This document shows, piece by piece, positions 16,892-24,376 of a stretch of DNA of 39,394 bases. The stretch spans positions 1-39,394 of the forward strand of contig JABCZN010000025.1 in the NCBI GenBank assembly GCA_013289665.1, in the 5' to 3' direction. Under the pieces are notes generated by a model that was not told the DNA's origin, ran no database searches, and saw nothing but the letters and a program-made list of their open reading frames with translations. The number at the start of each line of letters is the position of its first letter. Positions within the stretch are counted from its first letter, which is position 1. Source of the DNA: Acidobacteriota bacterium. GTDB taxonomy: Bacteria; Acidobacteriota; Terriglobia; Acidiferrales; UBA7541. The translations under genes and the position numbers were made by a program.

Positions 16892-18169
16892 TTAGCAGGC
16901 GAGGCGGGCGCGGTCGAGCTTGAAGCCGTTGGTGGGGCCGAGGACGGTGACGGCGATTTTTTCGGGCTGGAAGAACTGGTTTGCGAGGGCCTGGAGCTGG
17001 TCGCGGGTAACGGCGTCGATGGCGGCAATGATTTCGTCGAGCGAAGAGAAGCGGCCGAAGTAGAGTTCCTGACGGGCCAGATTGGACATGCGCGAGCTGG
17101 TGGACTCGAGCGAGAGCATGAGCGAGCCCTTGAGGTGGTTCTTGGCGCGCAGCAATTCCTCTTCAGAGACCGGGGATTCCTTCATGGAGCGGAATTCGGC
17201 GATGGTCATATCCACGACCTGACCGACGGTTTCTTTCGCGGTGCCGGCATATACGCTCAGAATCCCGGCGTCCGAGTAGGGCGTGAGTTCGCTGAAGACC
17301 GCATAGGCAAGGCCCTGCTTTTCGCGAATGTTCTGGAAGAGGCGAGAAGACATGCCGCCGCCCAGAAGATTGTTGAGGACTGCGGCGGCAAAGCGGCGTT
17401 CGTCGGCGAGCGCGATGGAGGGAACGCCGATGCAGACGTGAACCTGTTCGAGGTCGCGCTTGGTTTCAAGAACGATCGGCGCGGCGGTGGAAGGAATGGG
17501 ATCGTCGGGATTATAGCGAGAAGGCGGCAGTTTGCCGAACTCCTTTTCGACGAGGTCGAGAACCTGCTGGTGAGTGATGTGGCCAGCCGCGGTGACGAGA
17601 AGGTGGTCGGGGGCAAACCAGTTCTGAAAACGGGCGCGCAGGGGTTCGCGTTCGAATTTGCGGACCGTGTCCGGGGTACCGAGGATGGGACGCCCGAGTG
17701 AATGCTCCGGCCAGAATCCGCGCGTGAAGATGTCGTGGAGAAGATATTCCGGGTTGTCCATGTCCATCTTGATTTCTTCGAGGACGACCTGGCGCTCTTT
17801 CTTGACGTCTTCGGAATCGAATTTTGGGCGAAGGACGAGATCCGACAGCACGTCAAAGGCGATGGGGAGGTGGGCGTCGAGAACCTTGGCGTTGAAGCAG
17901 ATCTGTTCCTTCGAGGTGAAGGCGTCGAGCATGCCGCCGACGGAATCCATTTCGCGGGCGATGTCTTCCGCGGAGCGGCGTTCGGTGCCTTTAAAAACCA
18001 TGTGTTCCAGGAAATGAGCGGTGCCGTTCTCGGCGGAGGTTTCGCGGCGGGAGCCGTGACGAACCCAGATGCCCACGGAGACGGAGCGGACGTGTTGCAT
18101 AGTCTCGGTGATAACGACAAGGCCGTTCGGTAGAGCGTGACGATGGATATCGCGCGCGTTGGAGACCAT
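16892..18169 (-). CDS. M16-family zinc protease (processing-peptidase-like)
   Basis: This 425-residue protein is a complete M16B-type subunit. The inverted zinc motif HFLEH gives H52 and H56 as ligands and E55 as catalytic base, and the third ligand is E132 in LEEIKMDMDNPE. The first half has WVRHGSRRET and GTAHFLEHMVFKGT; the second half has the substrate-clamp region GGGMSSRLFQNIREKQGLAY. All catalytic residues are present, so it should be active rather than a regulatory partner. It is likely a cytoplasmic or periplasmic peptidase; no signal peptide is visible. It is divergent from rlmN with a 168-base gap. Confidence 0.94.
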   Translation of the reverse strand: MVSNARDIHRHALPNGLVVITETMQHVRSVSVGIWVRHGSRRETSAENGTAHFLEHMVFKGTERRSAEDIAREMDSVGGMLDAFTSKEQICFNAKVLDAHLPIAFDVLSDLVLRPKFDSEDVKKERQVVLEEIKMDMDNPEYLLHDIFTRGFWPEHSLGRPILGTPDTVRKFEREPLRARFQNWFAPDHLLVTAAGHITHQQVLDLVEKEFGKLPPSRYNPDDPIPSTAAPIVLETKRDLEQVHVCIGVPSIALADERRFAAAVLNNLLGGGMSSRLFQNIREKQGLAYAVFSELTPYSDAGILSVYAGTAKETVGQVVDMTIAEFRSMKESPVSEEELLRAKNHLKGSLMLSLESTSSRMSNLARQELYFGRFSSLDEIIAAIDAVTRDQLQALANQFFQPEKIAVTVLGPTNGFKLDRARLAC

Positions 18170-18337
18170 GAACCTATTGTGGCATAGGGGAGGGAGAGTG
18201 GCGAGAGGTGTGTGGCGCGTGGCAGGCCAGAAAGTAAATTCCCTATTTTCTAAGGCTTAGCTAATCCGAGGAGAATAAAGAGGAAATGGCCGAATCCAGG
18301 CTCCCGGTGAGAGAATAGAAAGAGCGAGGGGAACAGC

Positions 18338-19576
18338 TTGGAACTGCTGGGGAAAAACCGGGATGAGCTGGAGGCCTACTGCGGGACGCTGGGCGAACCG
18401 GCTTACCGAGCGGGCCAGATTTATCGCTGGCTGTATGGAGAGAGGGAATTTTCGGCCGAGCGATGGAGCAATTTGCCGGCGGCGCTGCGGGAGAAGCTGA
18501 CGCGGGAGGCGACGATCACCTTGCCGGTGGTGCGGCAGAGGTATGTGTCGTCGGATGGCTCGGTTCGGTACCTGTTTGGGCTGGGAGACGGAAGAGAGGA
18601 TTTCACCACGGAGAGCACCGGGGGCAGAGAGAATAAGAAGGAAAAAAGACTCGGCCGTTCCATGAAAAAACTGGCGGCCGTAGAAGCAGTGTTCATGCCG
18701 AGCGAAGGGCGGCAAACGATTTGCATTTCAACACAGGCGGGTTGCGCAGTCGATTGCCAGTTTTGTCTGACGGCACAATTGGGATTGATCCGCAACCTGA
18801 CTGCGGGGGAGATTGTGGCGCAGGTGTTGATGCCGCTCGCGGAAATGAAAGCCCGAGCCTCCGCCGGGCCCATCGCCGGGCAAGACAGCTGGCCCTCCTC
18901 CCTTCCTCGACCGGGGCGAGCAGAAGGCGGGCCCGACAGCACGGATAACACATCCGGTGGATTGGCGGCGCGAACGAATGTGGTGCTCATGGGGCAGGGG
19001 GAGCCGCTGCTGAATTTTGATAGCGTGATGGGGGCGCTGCGGATTCTGCTCGATAGGGAGGGCGTGGGACTTTCGCCCAAGCATGTGACGCTTTCAACGA
19101 GCGGAATTGTGCCGGGAATTGAACGGATGGGGCGGGAGGAAGTCCGCCCGAAGCTGGCGATTTCGCTAAACGCTTCGTCGGACGACGAGCGGGACATGCT
19201 GATGCCGATCAACAGGAAATACCCGCTGAAGGTACTGATGGAGGCTTGCCGGAATTACCCACTGCGGAACTGGGAGCATCTGACGTTTGAATATGTGATG
19301 CTGGGCGGCGTGAATGATCGGGCGGCGGATGCGCGCAGAGTGGTGCGGCTGCTCGGACCCTTGAGGCGCGTAAAGGTGAATCTGATTCCATGGAATCCGG
19401 GAGAGTTGCCGTACAAGGAATCGAGCGCGGAAACGATCGAGGAGTTCAGGCGGATTCTCAGGGAGAAGGGCGTGCCGGCGTTTGTGCGGTATTCGCGGGG
19501 CCGGGATGTGATGGCGGCTTGCGGGCAGCTGGCGCTCAAGGAAGTAAATAGCAGCCAATTGACTGTGCTCGGCTGA
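18338..19576 (+). CDS. rlmN: 23S rRNA/tRNA adenine-C2 methyltransferase with two inserted segments
   Basis: RlmN is a radical-SAM enzyme methylating C2 of A2503 in 23S rRNA and A37 of some tRNAs. The 412-residue protein carries the cluster motif C136-x3-C140-x2-C143 (CAVDCQFC), the conserved upstream C129, VLMGQGEPLLN, LSTSGIVPG, NLIPWNPG and the methyl-carrying cysteine C395 in ACGQLA. Compared by eye with E. coli RlmN there are two extra segments, residues about 87-114 and 169-211. They are charged or Gly/Pro/Ser-rich and keep the frame. The first has the same DNA pattern as an intergenic repeat at 21866-21899. The start is TTG with GAGGGG 7 bases upstream. The catalytic set is intact, so activity is expected. 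Confidence 0.95.
   Translation: MELLGKNRDELEAYCGTLGEPAYRAGQIYRWLYGEREFSAERWSNLPAALREKLTREATITLPVVRQRYVSSDGSVRYLFGLGDGREDFTTESTGGRENKKEKRLGRSMKKLAAVEAVFMPSEGRQTICISTQAGCAVDCQFCLTAQLGLIRNLTAGEIVAQVLMPLAEMKARASAGPIAGQDSWPSSLPRPGRAEGGPDSTDNTSGGLAARTNVVLMGQGEPLLNFDSVMGALRILLDREGVGLSPKHVTLSTSGIVPGIERMGREEVRPKLAISLNASSDDERDMLMPINRKYPLKVLMEACRNYPLRNWEHLTFEYVMLGGVNDRAADARRVVRLLGPLRRVKVNLIPWNPGELPYKESSAETIEEFRRILREKGVPAFVRYSRGRDVMAACGQLALKEVNSSQLTVLG
18598..18630 (+). repeat. Repeat-like segment inside rlmN
   Basis: This stretch begins GGATTTCACCACGGAGAGC and continues with a G-rich run and GCAGAGAG. The intergenic stretch after acpS begins GGATTTACCACAGAGGGC and continues the same way. It encodes part of the first extra segment of RlmN, between the strand ending GLGDGR and the conserved VEAVFMP. 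It is read as a dispersed repeat inserted in frame. Confidence 0.5.
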
Positions 19577-19616
19577 AAGCGAGTCCACCCCGCTTCCGGG
19601 AACCACGGAGCGAGAT

Positions 19617-20027
19617 TTACTCGCAGACAGCTCCTCTCTTCCATCGGACGGTGAGTTTCAACCTGCGAGCCTCGCCTTCGTGCACCACGATATCCTTGTC
19701 GGCGATGTAGCCACAACCCGAGATACCTGCTCCACGGACTATGACTGAATATTTTCCGGGGCAAATGTCTTCGAACCTAGCCGGTTTGCCAGAGGCGACT
19801 ACCTTATACTGCAGCTCCACTCCTCGCCCCTTAGAAGCGATGGGGATTATCGCTATCCTCAAGCCGGTTGGATTTGGCGGCTTTGCTCTGGCCGTGACCT
19901 CGACGGAGGCGGCCGCCAAACTACCTCCAGTGCAAGTGGCAACAGGTTGCGCGTTGGTTGAGATGACTGCGAAGCAGAGAAGAATTTGTACCTCGACGAA
20001 CCGGGGAATCAGAAATTTGTAGGTCAG
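19617..20027 (-). CDS. Small secreted protein with prealbumin/carboxypeptidase-regulatory-like fold
   Basis: The frame encodes up to 136 residues. The C-terminal 80 residues look like a small beta-sandwich of the carboxypeptidase-regulatory type (FEDICPGKYSVIVRGAG, then KDIVVHEGEARRLKLTV). Upstream of the first standard start (TTG at 19919) the frame stays open and reads as a typical signal peptide: KFLIPRFVEVQILLCFAVIS followed by TNAQPVA. No ATG, GTG or TTG lies before that signal within the open frame. The best start is a CTG at 20027, four bases after GGGAGG; ATT at 20009 is an alternative. Using TTG 19919 would remove the signal peptide. The function is unknown. Confidence 0.6.
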   Translation of the reverse strand: MTYKFLIPRFVEVQILLCFAVISTNAQPVATCTGGSLAAASVEVTARAKPPNPTGLRIAIIPIASKGRGVELQYKVVASGKPARFEDICPGKYSVIVRGAGISGCGYIADKDIVVHEGEARRLKLTVRWKRGAVCE

Positions 20028-20102
20028 AAAACCTCCCAGGCGACGGCTCGTTCTGATTCATTTCTTCGTTTAGTCCTAGGGCCCTGCCATCCAAGGAGCA
20101 CT

Positions 20103-20440
20103 TTAAGCCCGCTTCGCTGCCTTCAGATCGGCAACGCGAAGGATTACACGCTTGCCGAGCGCGCGCGCCGCGCGAGTGATTGTGTCCAGCGTCACCGACA
20201 CATTCTGCGGATCAAGCAGCCGGTCCAGTTGTGACCGGCTCGTATGAAGTTGCTTTGCCATCGCTTGCTTGGTCTTTTGCTGTTCCTGCATGGCCTGTTC
20301 TAGTTGCCACGCCAGCACCCGCTTGATTGCGACCGCCTCGACTTCCTCTCGGATTCCCTCCTCTTCGAGGAAGCATCGAAGGTTGACCCACTGTGGTCCA
20401 AGTTTTTCCGATGTTTCTTCGCGCTCTTCTTAGTGCGCAA
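20103..20440 (-). pseudogene. XRE-family helix-turn-helix (antitoxin-like) gene broken by a one-base frameshift
   Basis: The 3' part (20103-20318, GTG start, 71 residues) encodes a whole HTH: QAMAKQLHTSRSQLDRLLDP followed by QNVSVTLDTITRAARALGKR, typical of orphan HigA-like XRE proteins. The frame remains open upstream and reads FLEEEGIREEVEAVAIKRV, the usual N-terminal part of this family, but no start codon exists there. The missing start region lies one frame over, inside the PgeF reading frame: RTKKSAKKHRKNLDHSG, then STFDA. Inserting one base near 20370-20373 joins STFDA directly to FLEEEGI and gives a complete protein of about 112 residues with a TTG start at 20440. No toxin gene is adjacent. 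It could also be a sequencing error; the short GTG product may still bind DNA. Confidence 0.75.
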
Positions 20441-21403
20441 AAGATCAAATCGAGATGAGGGTTGTGAGGCTCTAACGCCCACGACGGACATGAGGCGGCC
20501 GGAGAGAGGGCCTTCCTGGCGGTGGCTGAAGAGCAGATCGGTGTGGCAGGCGGTGCAGAGGCCGCTCGCGAAGATATTTCTGGCGAGCAGGCCGGCGGCC
20601 ATGAGCTGCGAGCGATTGGCCTTGCCCAGATCGAGGTGCACGTTTTTGGGGGGCGGCTGGTGGCCGGGCGGCTTCCTGTTGAGCCACTGGAGGGGATTCG
20701 GTTCTTCGCCGGAGCGGGGTTCGTCGAAATAGTCGCCCGAATCGGCAAACTGGGCGCTGAATTTGGTGACGAAATCGGCGGCAACTTCGTAGCAGCAGGG
20801 GCCGATTGCCGGGCCGAAGGCGGCCAGAAGATCGGCGGGCTTGCTGCCGAATTCGGATCGCATACAGCCCACGGCTTTCTCTGTGATGCGGGCGAGAGTG
20901 CCGCGCCAGCCGGCGTGAACGGCGCCAACGGCACGTTTTTTCGGATCGACAAGGAGGATCGGCACACAGTCGGCGGTCTGGATGGCGAGGAGCAGGCCGG
21001 GCTCGTTTGTGGCGGAGGCGTCGCCTTTAGCGGGGTCGGCGGCAGGACGCCGGAAAACGCGAATCACATCGGAATGAATTTGTTTTAGAGAAATGAGTTC
21101 GAGATCGGCAGCGCCGACGGCGGATTGAAAGAGGCGGCGATTTTCGAGGACATTTTCACGACTGTCCCACTCCATGAAGCCGAGATTGAGGACTTTTTCT
21201 GATTCCCGGGGGCTCACGCCGCCGGGGCGGATGCTGAAACCGTGCACCAGCCAGGGGAGCTTGCGAAAAGGGGCGAGTTCAAGAATCTGCAGGCTCTCTG
21301 ACTTGCGGAGACGCCAGGGCGCAGCAATCTGAGCAACGGGAGGCGCCGGGGGCACCGGTTGGCCCGGGCGACGCCGCCTCAAGGAAGTTTTTCTGGTAGC
21401 CAC
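20300..21403 (-). CDS. pgeF: Polyphenol oxidase/purine nucleoside phosphorylase family protein (YfiH/LACC1) with abnormal C-terminal tail
   Basis: PgeF/YfiH enzymes cleave or deaminate purine nucleosides and act in peptidoglycan-editing phenotypes. With a GTG start the protein has 367 residues; the family is usually 240-280. The core starts at LAPFRKLPWLVHGFSIRPGG. The metal triad is visible: H110 (LKQIHSD), C146 (TADCVPILL) and H163 (GAVHAGWRGT), with GPAIGPCCYEV and CTACHTDLLFSHRQEG. The first 45 residues are a basic Pro/Ala-rich extension. The normal C-terminus is near GRLMSVVGVR; the following 50 or so residues are the start of the XRE gene read in the same frame, then its out-of-frame continuation. 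The GTG sits 9 bases after a minus-strand TATACT, so the mRNA may be nearly leaderless. Confidence 0.88.
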   Translation of the reverse strand: MATRKTSLRRRRPGQPVPPAPPVAQIAAPWRLRKSESLQILELAPFRKLPWLVHGFSIRPGGVSPRESEKVLNLGFMEWDSRENVLENRRLFQSAVGAADLELISLKQIHSDVIRVFRRPAADPAKGDASATNEPGLLLAIQTADCVPILLVDPKKRAVGAVHAGWRGTLARITEKAVGCMRSEFGSKPADLLAAFGPAIGPCCYEVAADFVTKFSAQFADSGDYFDEPRSGEEPNPLQWLNRKPPGHQPPPKNVHLDLGKANRSQLMAAGLLARNIFASGLCTACHTDLLFSHRQEGPLSGRLMSVVGVRASQPSSRFDLLRTKKSAKKHRKNLDHSGSTFDASSKRRESERKSRRSQSSGCWRGN

Positions 21404-21420
21404 AATCAGACCAGTATAAT
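21391..21420 (+). promoter_or_regulatory. Promoter candidate for acpS
   Basis: A consensus TATAAT at 21415-21420 lies 62 bases before the acpS start. The -35 element (TTCTGG, 18-base spacer) is weak. The -10 box overlaps the minus-strand TATACT of pgeF, so the two promoters should compete for polymerase. Confidence 0.45.
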
Positions 21421-21441
21421 CCGAACAGCAGCAAGGGTCGA
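21413..21441 (-). promoter_or_regulatory. Promoter candidate for pgeF
   Basis: On the minus strand TCGACC, a 17-base spacer and TATACT form a plausible sigma-70 promoter. Its -10 box ends only 9 bases from the GTG, predicting a leader of a few bases at most. It overlaps the -10 box of the divergent acpS promoter. Confidence 0.45.
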
Positions 21442-21482
21442 AATCGCGGAAGCGAGACACAGGTGGGCGCACAGGTGCACAA

Positions 21483-21860
21483 ATGATCGTTGGCATGGGA
21501 ATTGACGTCGCGGAAGTGCCTCGGATTCAGGAAGTGATCGAATCGCAGAGAGAGAGGTTTCTGCGTCGGGTGTACACGCCGGATGAGGTGGCGTATTGCG
21601 AGCAGTTCCGGAACAAGTATGAGCGGTATGCGGGACGGTTTGCGGTGAAAGAGGCGGCGATGAAGGCGCTCGGGACAGGCTGGAGCCGCGGGGTGAGATG
21701 GGTGGACGTCGAAGTGGTGCGCCAGCGGGGCGGGCGGCCGAGTCTGGCATTGAAGGGCGAGGCGAGGAGGATTGCGGACACGCTCGGAGTGAAGACGATC
21801 GCGGTGAGCATTTCGCATACGTCGGAACAGGCCATTGCCCAGGTCATTTTTGAAGGATAG
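21483..21860 (+). CDS. acpS: Holo-[acyl-carrier-protein] synthase
   Basis: AcpS transfers 4'-phosphopantetheine from CoA to a serine of acyl carrier protein, switching on fatty-acid synthesis. The 125 residues match the trimeric bacterial family. MIVGMGIDVAEVPR holds the Mg-binding D8, and RFAVKEAAMKALGTG holds E57 of the second motif; VSISHTSEQAIA is the C-terminal signature. AGGTG lies 6 bases before the ATG. It is divergent from pgeF and convergent with mtaB. Confidence 0.95.
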   Translation: MIVGMGIDVAEVPRIQEVIESQRERFLRRVYTPDEVAYCEQFRNKYERYAGRFAVKEAAMKALGTGWSRGVRWVDVEVVRQRGGRPSLALKGEARRIADTLGVKTIAVSISHTSEQAIAQVIFEG

Positions 21861-21865
21861 GAAAA

Positions 21866-21899
21866 GGATTTACCACAGAGGGCGCCCGGGAAGAACGGA
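21866..21899. repeat. Dispersed repeat copy downstream of acpS
   Basis: GGATTTACCACAGAGGGC with a following GC-rich run resembles a stretch inside rlmN (18598-18630). A shorter relative, CACGGAGACACAG, is at 23399-23411 upstream of the next glycosyltransferase. It lies between the convergent acpS and mtaB genes. Confidence 0.45.
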
Positions 21900-21943
21900 A
21901 GTTGCCGGACGGATTTCAACTACCAGACGAACTGAACCTAGAG

Positions 21944-23359
21944 TCAGTTGCCACAGAAAGCCGTAGTTCCCAAAGGCTCTGCGAGCATGTGCTTGCCCGT
22001 TTCGCTTGCGATCGTGGCGTCCACGAACTGGTTTGGCGGGAAAGCCGCACGCAAGCTCACTTGAAGATAGTTTTCGGAAAGTGCTGGAGTCAAATCCGGA
22101 TCGTCGGCGGGATCGCGGCCTAAGGTGAGGACGCGCAGTCTGCGACCGATTTGGGAGCGGCGAAACGCGGCGGACTTCGAATCAGCGAGGGAGCGGAGTT
22201 CGCGGGCACGAGTCTTGATCCTGTGGCCGGGCAACTGGCCGGAAAGAGTGGCAGCTTTTGTGCCGGGTCGCAGCGAAAAGGAGAAAACGTGGAGGTAGGT
22301 GAAGGGGCGGGCAGCGATGAAATCGAGCGTTGCCACATGGTCGGCGTCGGACTCGCCGGGGAAACCGGTGATGACGTCGGCGCCGATAGCCGCGTTCGGC
22401 AGGCGGTCGTGGATGAGTTCGACGCGACGCGAATAATGCTCCGCGCGATACCAGCGATGCATGGCGGCAAGGATGCGGTCGGAAGCGGATTGCAGCGGCA
22501 TGTGAAAGTGCGGCGCGATGCGATCGTCGGAAGCAAAGAAGTCAATGAGATCCTGGGTGACATCGAGCGGCTCGATGGAGCTGATGCGCAGGCGCTCGAC
22601 GGAAGTTTCCTCCAAGATGCGGCGAAGCAGGTCAAGAAATCCGGCCCGCGGCCGAAGATCGCGGCCGTAGGTACCGAGGTTGATGCCGCTCAGAACAATT
22701 TCGCGGAATCCGGAACCCGAGAGGCGCCGGATTTCGGAGAGGACGGTTTCTGGAGGCAGGCTGCGGGATCTGCCACGCACGAAGGGGATGACACAGAACG
22801 AGCAGCGGGAGTTGCAGCCGTCCTGGATTTTTAGCGTCGGGCGGGTGTGATTCCCTTCCCCGCCCAGAACGGGGGCGACGAGGACTTCGGTCAGATCGAA
22901 GACGTTGCCTGAGAGGATCGGGGCTACCTGGTGCGGGAAATCTTGCGTGGCGGATCGGGTGGGCGGAGCAAGCTCCACCCCTGCAAATTGAGTTTCGGAC
23001 CTCGACGGTTGCTGCAAGTGAGCGATGGAATGGAGGAGCCTGGGGATCTGGGGCTTGTGGGAATTGCCGACAACGAACGAAACGCCGGGGAGAGCGGCGA
23101 TTTCTTCCGGGGCACGCTGGGCATAGCAACCGGTTACCAGAATGCGCGCGGCGGGATTGGCGGCGTGAATCTTGCGGATCGCGTCGCGGGCCTGGGCATC
23201 GGCGGCGGCGGTGACGGTACAGGTGTTGAGGACGACGACGTCGGCCGTAGAAGAGTCCCGCGCAAGAATTGAACCCTGTTCGCGAAGTTGTCTTTCGATG
23301 GCCGCGCCGTCAGCCTGCGTGGCACGGCAGCCGAACTGTTCGATAAAGAAGGTGTTCAT
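21944..23359 (-). CDS. mtaB: tRNA t6A37 methylthiotransferase with a repeat-bearing linker
   Basis: MtaB converts t6A to ms2t6A at tRNA position 37 using two iron-sulfur clusters. The 471-residue protein has the UPF0004 domain with C11, C47 and C78 (EQFGC, VLNTCTV, VTGCYAQR), the radical-SAM motif C182-x3-C186-x2-C189 (CNSRCSFC), VLSGINLGTYG, HMPLQSASDRIL and GADVITGFPGE, and a C-terminal TRAM-like region. Between the two catalytic domains, residues about 113-165 form an unusually long linker. Residues 127-135 (GVELAPPTR) are encoded by a hairpin-forming repeat. The short VNTCTV-type N-terminus and GCRATQADG favour MtaB over MiaB or RimO. Confidence 0.93.
   Translation of the reverse strand: MNTFFIEQFGCRATQADGAAIERQLREQGSILARDSSTADVVVLNTCTVTAAADAQARDAIRKIHAANPAARILVTGCYAQRAPEEIAALPGVSFVVGNSHKPQIPRLLHSIAHLQQPSRSETQFAGVELAPPTRSATQDFPHQVAPILSGNVFDLTEVLVAPVLGGEGNHTRPTLKIQDGCNSRCSFCVIPFVRGRSRSLPPETVLSEIRRLSGSGFREIVLSGINLGTYGRDLRPRAGFLDLLRRILEETSVERLRISSIEPLDVTQDLIDFFASDDRIAPHFHMPLQSASDRILAAMHRWYRAEHYSRRVELIHDRLPNAAIGADVITGFPGESDADHVATLDFIAARPFTYLHVFSFSLRPGTKAATLSGQLPGHRIKTRARELRSLADSKSAAFRRSQIGRRLRVLTLGRDPADDPDLTPALSENYLQVSLRAAFPPNQFVDATIASETGKHMLAEPLGTTAFCGN
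22957..22980. repeat. Hairpin-forming repeat inside mtaB
   Basis: GGAGC-AA-GCTCC forms a tight stem, flanked by GGGT (22957-22960) and ACCC (22977-22980), with four bases bulged on one side. The pattern GCGGAGCAAGCTCC looks like an intergenic REP-type unit but lies within coding sequence, in the linker between the UPF0004 and radical-SAM domains. Confidence 0.6.
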
Positions 23360-23431
23360 CGGAGAGCGACACCAGAGTCCTATTTAAGCATACGAGCGCA
23401 CGGAGACACAGCGACATCAAGGCGGAAGCGC

Positions 23432-23460
23432 TTTACGGCACGCGACAGGGCCTATACAAT
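23432..23460 (+). promoter_or_regulatory. Promoter candidate for the DPM1-like glycosyltransferase
   Basis: TTTACG, a 17-base spacer and TACAAT (alternative TATACA two bases earlier) fit a sigma-70 promoter. The ATG is only 11 bases beyond the -10 box and has no ribosome site, so the transcript is predicted to be leaderless or nearly so. Confidence 0.45.
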
Positions 23461-23471
23461 TTCAAGCTTCC

Positions 23472-24251
23472 ATGAGCCACACGCGAAGGAATCCATCCCA
23501 GCTGGTTGACCCGAAGGTTTCCATAGTGATTCCGGTTTACAACGAAAAAAATACGATTTCTGAAATCCTGCGCCGCGTGGAAGAAGCGGACATGCGCAAG
23601 GAAATTGTGGTGGTGGACGACTGCTCCAAGGATGGCACGCGGGAGATTCTCCAAGCGCTCGCAGAGAGGCAGGGCCGCGGAGAGAGCCAGGCGCTCGCGA
23701 ACGATGGGGAAGACCCGATCGAACTCAGAAACCTCCGCTTCTTTTTTCAGGGGCAGAATCAGGGAAAGGGAGCGGCGCTGCGGCGGGGCTTTGCTCAGGC
23801 GACCGGAGACATCGTGCTGGTGCAGGATGCGGACCTTGAATACGACCCCCGCGATTATCCGAAGCTGCTGGAGCCAATCCTCGAAGGGCGAGCGGACGTG
23901 GTGTACGGATCGCGGTTCCTGGGCGGGCCGCAGCGCGTGCACTATTTCTGGCACTACGTGGCCAACAAGGCATTGACGCTACTTTCCGATATTTTCACCA
24001 ACCTGAAGCTGACGGACATGGAGACCTGCTACAAGGTGTTCCGGCGCGAGGTGCTGCAGGGTATTCAATTGAAATCGAACCGATTTGGATTTGAACCGGA
24101 GATTACCGCGAAGATTGCCAAGGGCAAGTGGCGGATCTATGAAGTGCCGATCAGCTACGCCGGGCGGACGTATGAAGAGGGAAAGAAGATCACGTGGAAG
24201 GACGGCCTGCAGGCGCTGTGGTGCATTATTCGATTCAAGTTCAGCGACTAG
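23472..24251 (+). CDS. GT2-family glycosyltransferase, DPM1-like
   Basis: This 259-residue GT-A enzyme probably moves a sugar from a nucleotide donor to a polyprenyl phosphate or glycan. Motifs: VSIVIPVYNE at 16-25, VVDDCSKDGT for nucleotide binding, GKGAALRRGF, the metal-binding DADLEYDP, VVYGSRFLGG, the acceptor-side TDMETCYKVFRR, and GFEPEITAKIAK. It ends soon after KDGLQALWCIIRFKF with no C-terminal membrane domain, like soluble dolichyl-phosphate mannosyltransferase. A Glu/Arg-rich loop (QALAERQGRGESQALAND) lengthens the region after the first Asp motif. Donor and acceptor sugars are not readable. A second glycosyltransferase of similar type lies 5 kb downstream. Confidence 0.93.
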   Translation: MSHTRRNPSQLVDPKVSIVIPVYNEKNTISEILRRVEEADMRKEIVVVDDCSKDGTREILQALAERQGRGESQALANDGEDPIELRNLRFFFQGQNQGKGAALRRGFAQATGDIVLVQDADLEYDPRDYPKLLEPILEGRADVVYGSRFLGGPQRVHYFWHYVANKALTLLSDIFTNLKLTDMETCYKVFRREVLQGIQLKSNRFGFEPEITAKIAKGKWRIYEVPISYAGRTYEEGKKITWKDGLQALWCIIRFKFSD

Positions 24252-24376
24252 ACGGCAAGGGCCGGGTTCGCCCGGAGCGGGCGGCCTCCGGCTCGCGGAC
24301 CAGCAAGAAAGAATCTCAACAATGGAACGGAAAGCACCCATCGCCCTCCACGGGCGGACAAGCGGACGGCGGCAGC

